Positions 58,384 to 64,000 of a stretch of DNA of 64,000 nucleotides are shown piece after piece. A program made the position numbers and the translations under genes. The DNA lies in contig NZ_JACJKN010000007.1 of NCBI RefSeq assembly GCF_016900775.1, forward strand, positions 1-64,000, in the 5' to 3' direction. Source of the stretch: Olsenella uli (GTDB lineage Bacteria > Actinomycetota > Coriobacteriia > Coriobacteriales > Atopobiaceae). Numbering within the stretch: position 1 is the stretch's first letter; each line of letters opens with the position of its first letter. The notes under the pieces were generated by a model, which saw nothing but the letters and a program-made list of their open reading frames with translations, made no database searches and was not told where the DNA came from.

Positions 58384-60047
58384 GACAGGGCCTCCCGTAT
58401 CGTCTCGGCCTTTCGGTAGGCGTCGGTGAACCGCAGGCGCACCGAGAGGGAGCCGTCGCCCTCGAGGGTGACCGACTCGACGGCGGCGTCCGCGAGCTCC
58501 TTGCTGAAGCTGCCGAGGAGGCGCCCCGCCTCGCCGAGGACGGCCCCGGCCCCTCCCTCGGAGAGGGACGCGAGCAGTCCGCGGCGCGCCCCCGCCTCTG
58601 ACCGCCGAGACCTCGCGGCCTCGAGCCTCGACCAGAGGATGCGCTCGATGCGCCGATAGTCGGCCGAGGAGACCTCGCCGCGCGAGTGCTCGGCCTTGAG
58701 CTGGACGGCCTTCTCCTCGATCTCGCCGATCTCGGCGTCCGCCTCCGCCAGGGACGCGGCCGCCTCGGCGAGCCGCCGCGCAAGCGTGCCGTCGGCGGCC
58801 CTCGAGGCGACGAGCTCGTCCAGCGCGACGCGCTGCTCGACCTGGCTGCGGATGACGTCCATGCACACGGTCTCCACCAGCGGCACGGCGACGCGGTGCC
58901 TGCCGCCGCCCTCGCCGGCGTCGTTCCTGCCGCACATGTACTCGGCGCCCCAGAACACGCCGTCCTCGACCCAGCGGCAGATGTGCATGGAGGCCCCGCA
59001 GACGCCGCAGCGCACCTTCCCGGCGAGCCGGTCGGGGTGCAGCTCCCTGATCCTCTCGGTGGCGGCGAGGGCCTCCCTGCGCCTCGCGACCCTCTCCTCG
59101 TGCTCGCGCTGCAGCCTGTCGAAGTCGACGGGGTCGACCAGGGGCTCGTGCGCCCCCTCCACGACGAGCCACTCCTCGGGGGAGTTCCTCTCGTGCGGTA
59201 TGCCGAGGTAGAGCTTCTGGGTCCACTTGCCCATGGCCACCCGCCCCGCGTAGACGGGGTTGGCGAGCATCCGGTTGACGTTGCGGGCGTGCCAGCGCCT
59301 GGAGTCCTTGCTCGTCGCCCGCTTGCCCGCGCGGTCGTACTTCACCCTCCCCGCGGTCGGCGCGCCAGCCTCCTCGAGGCGCCGCGCGATCTCGGCGTTG
59401 GGCGCGCCGGCGAGCTTCATGCGGAACATCTCGCGCACGTGGGGCGCGGTCTCGGGGTCGGGGACCAGGTGGTGCGCGTCGGCGGGGTCGCGCAGGTACC
59501 CGTACGGGACGTTCCCGAGGACGATGGGGCCCCTCCGGCGCGCCGCCTCGAAGATGGCGTGGATCTTCCTGCTGAGGTCGCGGCTGTACAGGGAGTTCAG
59601 GAGGCTCTTGACGTCCATCCCGAACCCGTCGGGGGACGCGCCGTCCTTGCTGTCAACCCCGTCCGCCACGAGGATGAGCCGGGCGCCGAGCGCGGGCAGG
59701 GTCTCCCTGATGAAGGTCTGGCACTCGACGTAGTCGCGCCCGAGGCGGCTGGCGTCCTTGGCCGCCACGCCGTCGATCCTGCCGGCCCGGAGGTCGTCGA
59801 CCATGCGCTGGAACGCCTCCCGGTCCTGGTTGGTGCCCGTCGCCCCGTCGTCGACGTAGTACCCGGCCACCACGGCGTCCGGCAGCCCCCCGACGTGGTC
59901 GGCGACGATGCGCTTCTGGTTCCCGATGCTGCTTCCGTCGTCGCCGTAGCTCTTGCTGGTGCGGGCGTAGACGCCCACCCGGCACACCTTCGCCCTCGCC
60001 GCGGGCGCGGTCGCCGGGGCGTCAGTCCTCCTGCTCTTGCGCGCCAT
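58380..60047 (-). CDS. Large serine recombinase 2
   Basis: A 555-aa large serine recombinase: VGVYARTSKS (catalytic Ser in RTS), DDGATGTNQDREAFQRM, VAAKDASRLGRDYVE in the resolvase domain, VPYGYLRDPADAHHLVPD in the recombinase domain, a zinc ribbon (CGVCGASMHIC) and a C-terminal coiled coil. Basic N-terminus MARKSRR. It overlaps the upstream resolvase-domain gene by 26 nt and is coupled to recombinase 3. Confidence 0.9.
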   Translation of the reverse strand: MARKSRRTDAPATAPAARAKVCRVGVYARTSKSYGDDGSSIGNQKRIVADHVGGLPDAVVAGYYVDDGATGTNQDREAFQRMVDDLRAGRIDGVAAKDASRLGRDYVECQTFIRETLPALGARLILVADGVDSKDGASPDGFGMDVKSLLNSLYSRDLSRKIHAIFEAARRRGPIVLGNVPYGYLRDPADAHHLVPDPETAPHVREMFRMKLAGAPNAEIARRLEEAGAPTAGRVKYDRAGKRATSKDSRRWHARNVNRMLANPVYAGRVAMGKWTQKLYLGIPHERNSPEEWLVVEGAHEPLVDPVDFDRLQREHEERVARRREALAATERIRELHPDRLAGKVRCGVCGASMHICRWVEDGVFWGAEYMCGRNDAGEGGGRHRVAVPLVETVCMDVIRSQVEQRVALDELVASRAADGTLARRLAEAAASLAEADAEIGEIEEKAVQLKAEHSRGEVSSADYRRIERILWSRLEAARSRRSEAGARRGLLASLSEGGAGAVLGEAGRLLGSFSKELADAAVESVTLEGDGSLSVRLRFTDAYRKAETIREALS

Positions 60048-60483
60048 GCTCGGACCTCCTCTCCGCCCGTCTCTCGGCCCTCGACATCCCGCGCAGGTGG
60101 AACGCGTACGCCCTCCCGCCCGAGGCCTCCGTATCCCAGCCCTCCGCCACGTCGACGACGCGGAAGCCCGCCGGCACGAGGAAGCGCCCGACCAGGAAGA
60201 AGGCGGCCCGCTCCGAGGGGCCCAGCCGGTTGCCCCCGCACACGACGAGGCAGTCGAACCTCCGGTTGACGGCGTCCTCGACGAGGCGCCGGTAGTCGCC
60301 CGCCTCGCCGTTCGCGTAGCGGTTGCGGTAGGTCGCCGCGCGCCTGAGCGTCGGGTCGGCGTCTATCGCCTCCCTGCACCTCCTGGACTGCTCCGCGAGC
60401 GGGACGTCGGGGCGCGTCAGCGGCGCCCAGTTCGACGCGCTCGCGTAGATGGCCGCCCTGAGCGCCCTGCCCTCCGCCCTCAT
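60022..60483 (-). CDS. Resolvase-domain-only protein (possible regulatory recombinase subunit)
   Basis: A 153-aa protein corresponding to a serine recombinase N-terminal domain without DNA-binding parts: AAIYASASNW, LAEQSRRCREAIDADPTL, YANGEAGDYRRLVEDAVNRR, FDCLVVCGGNRLG. The Ser of the YxRxS motif is kept (YASAS) but the Arg is Ser here and the DxSRLxR motif is GGNRLG, so catalysis is doubtful. Sandwiched in the same operon between two full recombinases (ATGA overlap upstream), it may modulate their assembly. Confidence 0.7.
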   Translation of the reverse strand: MRAEGRALRAAIYASASNWAPLTRPDVPLAEQSRRCREAIDADPTLRRAATYRNRYANGEAGDYRRLVEDAVNRRFDCLVVCGGNRLGPSERAAFFLVGRFLVPAGFRVVDVAEGWDTEASGGRAYAFHLRGMSRAERRAERRSEHGAQEQED

Positions 60484-62111
60484 CGGGATCCCCCCTCCGC
60501 GAACGCGACGCCCGCGCGCTCCATCACGTCCTGGACGCGGAAGCGGACCTCGACCGACTTGTCCTCGTGGATGTCGACGCGCTCGACGAGCTCGACGACC
60601 TTGCGCCTGGTGAGCTCGCCGATGCTCCCGCTCGCCGCGAACCGCTCCAGGGCGGCCTCCGCCTCCGTCACGAGGTCCGCGACCCGCTCCCGCTCCGCCT
60701 CGAGCTCGAGCACCGCCGAGCGCGCCTCCTCGATCCTCGAGACGTAGGCGGAGGCGAACAGGCCATACTCCTCCTTGGTGATTACCCCGGCCTCGAGGTC
60801 GTCGACGAGGCCGTGGCGGAAGTGGAGCGCCCGCTCCTGCCTCCTTCGCGCGTCGTCTATGCGGCGGTCGACGTCGGCCGTCCGCTCGCGCACGAGCTCG
60901 TCCCTGTGTGACGCCACGAACCGCGAGGTGTCGACGCTCACGTCGACCAGTGCCTGGGCGGCCTCCGCGACGATCGCGCGGAGGCGCGCCTCGTTGAACA
61001 GGTGCGAGCTGCAGCGGCGCGCGTCTCGCTTGTTGGTCGAGCAGGTGAGGTAGCGGTTGCCGTTGCGGCCCGTCCGGATGAGCATCTGCTGCCCGCAGTC
61101 GGCGCAGTACGCGATGCCGCTGAACAGGGCGACGACCCGCGACCCGGGGGCGGTCCGGGTGTCCCTCGCCATGAGGTCCTGGACCAGCTCGAACTCGTGG
61201 CGGCTCACGATCGCCTCGTGCGCCCCCTCCTTGCGGAACCACTCCTCGGGGGCGCGCGGGAGCGTCTTCCTGCTGCGGAAGCTGGGGGTGTAGGTCCTCC
61301 CCTGGACCATCGTTCCGGCGTACACCTCGTTGGAGAGTATCCGCGCCACGGTGACCGGGCGCCACCGTGGGCCGTCGGCGCCGGCGAAGGGCATCGCGAG
61401 GCGCGCCCCGCGCTCCCGCTTGTACGCGCCCGGGCACGGCTCGCCCAGGCGGTTGAGCTCGTCGGCGATCGCCTGGGGCGACATCCCGTCGAGCTTCATG
61501 GCGAATATCCTCCTGACGTTGGAGGCCGCCGGCCCGTCGACGACCAGGTGCCCGCGCCCCTCGGGGTCGTCGGCGTAGCCGTACGGCGCGAAGGCGCACG
61601 CCCTCTCGCCGCGCTGCATCTTCGCGTGGAGGCCCGCGCGGGTCTTGACGGAGGTGTCGCGGCTGACGTTCTCGTTGAGCATCCCGCGGAAGGCGAGCAT
61701 GATGCTCGAGGTGTAGGGGTCGCTCGAGGCGGAGTCGTAGCCCTCCGAGATCATGATGACGCGCACGCCCCTGCCGCCGTTCATCCTCGGGAACTCCTTC
61801 TCCAGAAGCAGCCCGCTCTCGATGGAGTTGCGCCCGAACCGACTCGAGTCCTTGACGACGAAGCCCTCGATGACGCCGGACTCGAGGTCCGACATGAGCG
61901 CCCTCCACCCCTCGCGGTCGTAGGTGGTGCCCGAGACCCCGTCGTCGGCGTACTCGCGGACTATCCTCAGGTCCTCGGGGCTCCTCTCGCAGTACTGCCG
62001 GATTATCTGCTGCTGGTTGACGATGCTCCCGGACACGCCGTCCGAGTCGTCCCCGCGCGACAGGCGCGCGTAGCTGCCCAGGCGGACGGCCCTTCCCTTG
62101 GTTCTTGGCAT
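60480..62111 (-). CDS. Large serine recombinase 1
   Basis: A 543-aa large serine recombinase: LGSYARLSRG (catalytic Ser in RLS), DDGVSGTTYDREGWRALM, VVKDSSRFGRN, then FAPYGYADDPEGRGHLVVDG in the recombinase domain, a zinc ribbon (CADCGQQML...CSTNKRDARRC) and a coiled-coil C-terminus. It is the first gene of the recombinase operon, with AGGAGGG before the ATG. The region upstream (62112-62233) is the likely promoter. Confidence 0.91.
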   Translation of the reverse strand: MPRTKGRAVRLGSYARLSRGDDSDGVSGSIVNQQQIIRQYCERSPEDLRIVREYADDGVSGTTYDREGWRALMSDLESGVIEGFVVKDSSRFGRNSIESGLLLEKEFPRMNGGRGVRVIMISEGYDSASSDPYTSSIMLAFRGMLNENVSRDTSVKTRAGLHAKMQRGERACAFAPYGYADDPEGRGHLVVDGPAASNVRRIFAMKLDGMSPQAIADELNRLGEPCPGAYKRERGARLAMPFAGADGPRWRPVTVARILSNEVYAGTMVQGRTYTPSFRSRKTLPRAPEEWFRKEGAHEAIVSRHEFELVQDLMARDTRTAPGSRVVALFSGIAYCADCGQQMLIRTGRNGNRYLTCSTNKRDARRCSSHLFNEARLRAIVAEAAQALVDVSVDTSRFVASHRDELVRERTADVDRRIDDARRRQERALHFRHGLVDDLEAGVITKEEYGLFASAYVSRIEEARSAVLELEAERERVADLVTEAEAALERFAASGSIGELTRRKVVELVERVDIHEDKSVEVRFRVQDVMERAGVAFAEGGSR

Positions 62112-62233
62112 GAAAAATCGGCCCTCCTCTGACGGCGCGCGACCAGGCGCGCCCGGAGAGCCGACCAAAACCGTCGTCCAGTTTTTCCTCGACGAGATTC
62201 TAGCACAGCCCGGGCGCGCGGCGGCCCGGCGCC

Positions 62234-62440
62234 TCACTCGGTCCCCAGCCCCAGGACTCGGGCGACCGCGTCCTCTATGGGGATCTGCCCCGCGAAGCTG
62301 ATGCGGACCCTCACGCCGTGGCTCTCGAACTCGTAGGGGCTCCCCACCTGCTCGACGAAGCTGGCGGCGCGCTCCTCCGCGGACAGGCCGGCGGGGATGA
62401 CGACGTCCGCCAGGTCCCTCTTCCCGCTCGTCTCGCCCAT
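62234..62440 (-). CDS. Small DUF6870-like protein, copy 2
   Basis: A 68-aa protein: KRDLADVVIPAGLSAEERAA, SFVEQVGSPYEFESHGVRVR, ISFAGQIPIEDAVARVLGLG. It is clearly paralogous to copy 1 at 56300. The start at 62438-62440 has AGGAGG upstream; the longer frame beyond it is not coding. Transcribed towards the recombinases and divergent from the replication-initiator gene. Function unknown. Confidence 0.65.
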   Translation of the reverse strand: MGETSGKRDLADVVIPAGLSAEERAASFVEQVGSPYEFESHGVRVRISFAGQIPIEDAVARVLGLGTE

Positions 62441-62626
62441 GCCCACGCACCTCCTCTCCCGTTCCGGGGCCCTCCTCGGCCCCGGCCCTCGCCCCGGTGG
62501 TCGCGGCGGAGGCCGCGTTTTCGAAAGCTGCGGGCGCTCGCCGCCCGGCGGCGGCCTCGAAAAGGGGCGGCGCGCGACGACCCCTGGGACGCGCGGGAGC
62601 GCGACGGAACGGGAGAAGGAGGCCCC

Positions 62627-63658
62627 ATGCCAGAGAAGGAGAGCTGGGCGGCGCCGAGGGTGCCGCCCGAGAGCTTCTACTGCATCTTCGAGTTCATGAG
62701 CAGCCGGAACGGCCTCGCCCTGAAGGGGGTCGAGCTGGCGGTCTACGCGCTCGTGTACTCCTACAGCCAGGGGAAGGGCGGCTGCTACTACGGCAGCAAC
62801 GCGATGACGGCCCACCGCGCCGGCTGCTCGGAGCGGCACGCGATCGACGTCGTGCACGCGCTCGAGAGGAGGGGCCTCATCGACTGCGTCGGCGAGCACA
62901 GGTGGCGCGGGAGGACGACGAACATGTACGTCGCCGTGCCGGGCCCGGTCGCGGAGGCGATAGCCCGCTGCGGGGGCGCGGCGACCCCTGAAGCCGCCTC
63001 ACCCCGCGCAGGGGGCTCCCCTGAAGCCGCCTCACCCCCACCCCTGAAGAGACCTCAGGGGTGCCCTGAGCGCGCCTCACCCAATAGAACAGGGTTAGAC
63101 ACGCATACCAAAGGCGGGGGCGCACCGGCGTGCCGCGGCGAGGGGATCGAGGGGGCCTTCCACGAGGTCCTCCGCTGCTACCCGTACGCGCGCGACCGCG
63201 CCGAGGCGCTCGCCCTCTACAGGCCCCTCTACGAGGAGGGCGTGAGGGCCCAGGACATCGCGCGGGCGCTCAGGGACTGGGAGGGCCTGCACCCCGCCAG
63301 GGAGGGGAAGGGGCGCTTCTACCCCGAGCTCGCGAGCTTCCTCGACCCGAACAACCCGGAGGGCTACCGGGCCCTCGCCGCCAGGGCGAGGGCCGCCGCG
63401 GCCCGGGAGCGCGCCAAGCGGGTGAGGGAGCTCACGCGCGACGCCCGCCCCGAGGACGTGTACGCCCGATACGCGCTCGACGGGATCGACGCGAGGGCGT
63501 CCGAGCTCTACCAGGACCACCTCCGCTCGGAGGACCGCCGGGGCGAGCTATGGGACCGCTGGTTCGCGTACATGTTCCTCAAGCGGGACGTCGACGCCCG
63601 GGAGCACTGGCTCGAGGTCAAGGGCGCCGGCGAAGGTAGCCCCCGCAGAGACAGCTGA
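62627..63658 (+). CDS. Replication initiator-like winged-helix protein
   Basis: A 343-aa protein whose N-terminal region (about residues 15-105: FYCIFEFMSSRNGLALKGVE, VYALVYSYSQGKGGCYYGSN, AHRAGCSERHAIDVVHALER, RGLIDCVGEH) is a winged-helix replication-protein domain like those of plasmid and phage initiators. A Pro/Ala-rich linker (about 120-150) is encoded by iteron-like DNA repeats. The C-terminal half is helical (YRPLYEEGVRAQDIARALRD) and DnaD-like in style. AGGAGG precedes the ATG. Together with ParAB it argues for autonomous replication of the element. Confidence 0.68.
   Translation: MPEKESWAAPRVPPESFYCIFEFMSSRNGLALKGVELAVYALVYSYSQGKGGCYYGSNAMTAHRAGCSERHAIDVVHALERRGLIDCVGEHRWRGRTTNMYVAVPGPVAEAIARCGGAATPEAASPRAGGSPEAASPPPLKRPQGCPERASPNRTGLDTHTKGGGAPACRGEGIEGAFHEVLRCYPYARDRAEALALYRPLYEEGVRAQDIARALRDWEGLHPAREGKGRFYPELASFLDPNNPEGYRALAARARAAAARERAKRVRELTRDARPEDVYARYALDGIDARASELYQDHLRSEDRRGELWDRWFAYMFLKRDVDAREHWLEVKGAGEGSPRRDS
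62985..63082 (+). repeat. Four iteron-like repeats inside the initiator gene
   Basis: CCCTGAAGCCGCCTCACCCC occurs at 62985-63005 and 63018-63038 (identical 21-mers). Two variants follow: 63041-63061 (itself a CCCCTGA/TCAGGGG palindrome) and 63063-63082. Common core: CCTGA, 7-8 bp, CCTCA. Iterons inside an initiator gene recall lambda O, so this may be the replication origin. Confidence 0.6.
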
Positions 63659-63684
63659 CAGGAGACGGAAGGGAGAGACCGGGC

Positions 63685-64000
63685 ATGGCCGACGACTTCG
63701 GCGACGACGCTGGCGACAAGCTGCTGGAATGGAGCATACGGATCATGATCGAGCGGGGGCGCCTGCACGCGCGGGAGAGCTCGGCGGGGCTCGCCCGCGC
63801 GCTGCGCGACGCCCAGGAGAGGGTCTCGCCCGGCGACGGCGCCCCGCAGGGCGAGGAGCGGAACGGGTGGGCGAAGCTCGACGTCCGCGACCTCGCGAGC
63901 GTCGAGGGGTGGGATGACGTGCGCGCAGCCATCGACGCCGAGCTCGACGCGCGCGGCATCGCGCACGAGTGGTTCGAGGACGGGCGCACCGGGGAGCGGC
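63685..64000 (+). CDS. Partial CDS, hypothetical element protein
   Basis: From the ATG at 63685 (purine-rich GGGAGAGACC upstream) the frame is open to the window end: 105 codons of an acidic, soluble protein (MADDFGDDAGDKLLEWSIRI, LHARESSAGLARALRDAQER, LDVRDLASVEGWDDVRAAID). It follows the initiator gene by 26 nt, so is co-transcribed. No family recognised from the visible part. Confidence 0.55.
   Translation, partial: MADDFGDDAGDKLLEWSIRIMIERGRLHARESSAGLARALRDAQERVSPGDGAPQGEERNGWAKLDVRDLASVEGWDDVRAAIDAELDARGIAHEWFEDGRTGER

Noticed and set aside
56558-58783. Long frame through the recombinase gene extending the small DUF6870-like gene
   Set aside because: It is the wrong-frame shadow of recombinase 3. 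The ATG at 56551 with AGGAGG gives a complete small protein.
1-64000. tRNA or rRNA genes, including a tRNA att site for the element
   Set aside because: I found no cloverleaf, CCA-ending or rRNA-like stretch by eye; a covariance-model scan was not possible, so absence is not proven.

Overview
This is a high-GC chromosomal window that looks like a gut or oral actinobacterium of the class Coriobacteriia, probably Atopobiaceae (Olsenella-like). The call rests on base composition and on family content: a class B sortase beside an LCP ligase, an NRAMP-related magnesium transporter, permuted GH3 and GH20 glycan hydrolases, and a UDP-FucNAc capsule locus. It is inference from sequence reading alone. 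Bases 1-19 match the 19-bp Tn5 mosaic end used in sequencing libraries, so the left edge is a contig end carrying adapter.

Layout. 20-14.2 kb is mostly housekeeping or surface biology: PH-domain membrane proteins, a circularly permuted membrane-anchored GH3, a two-gene Mg2+ transport operon (PRC/MgtE-N/CBS membrane protein plus NRAMP-related carrier), a FUSC-type protein, an aldo/keto reductase with a PP2C-like protein, and an LCP / sortase B / secreted-protein group. 14.6-17.8 kb is a divergent three-gene module of unrecognised membrane proteins. 18.1-23.2 kb is one giant sorted surface hexosaminidase (GH20) split by one extra G in a homopolymer. 24.2-27.8 kb holds a PIN-like (DUF4411) / ImmA-IrrE pair, a decayed gene with an 11-C tract, and a Fic protein behind a perfect palindromic operator. 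28.5-38.4 kb is an AT-richer capsule or O-unit operon on the minus strand (FnlA, FnlB, FnlC, three glycosyltransferases, Wzx, Wzy) whose first gene, a priming sugar transferase, is 5'-truncated.

38.6-52 kb is a defence and regulatory island. It opens with a tandem array of seven paralogous RelB/DinJ-like ribbon-helix-helix units. Each unit appears to be an internally duplicated, single-chain pseudo-dimer; two units are fused, and no toxin is visible. Next come an AbiE pair, an ArdC-like antirestriction protein, an operon joining RloA/RloB (AbiL-like) to a CBASS locus (Cap5 HNH-SAVED effector, CD-NTase, E2-only Cap2-like protein), and a second AbiE pair. 52.1-64 kb is the backbone of an integrative mobilisable or conjugative element: relaxase, MobC, a candidate oriT, ParA/ParB, three tandem large serine recombinases plus a resolvase-domain-only protein, two paralogous small DUF6870-like proteins, and a replication initiator with four iteron-like repeats inside its own reading frame. 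The defence genes are probably cargo of, or next to, this element.

Across the window, intergenic spaces carry unusually long, near-perfect palindromes (25-32 bp arms) with different sequences but the same architecture. I saw no CRISPR array, rRNA or tRNA.
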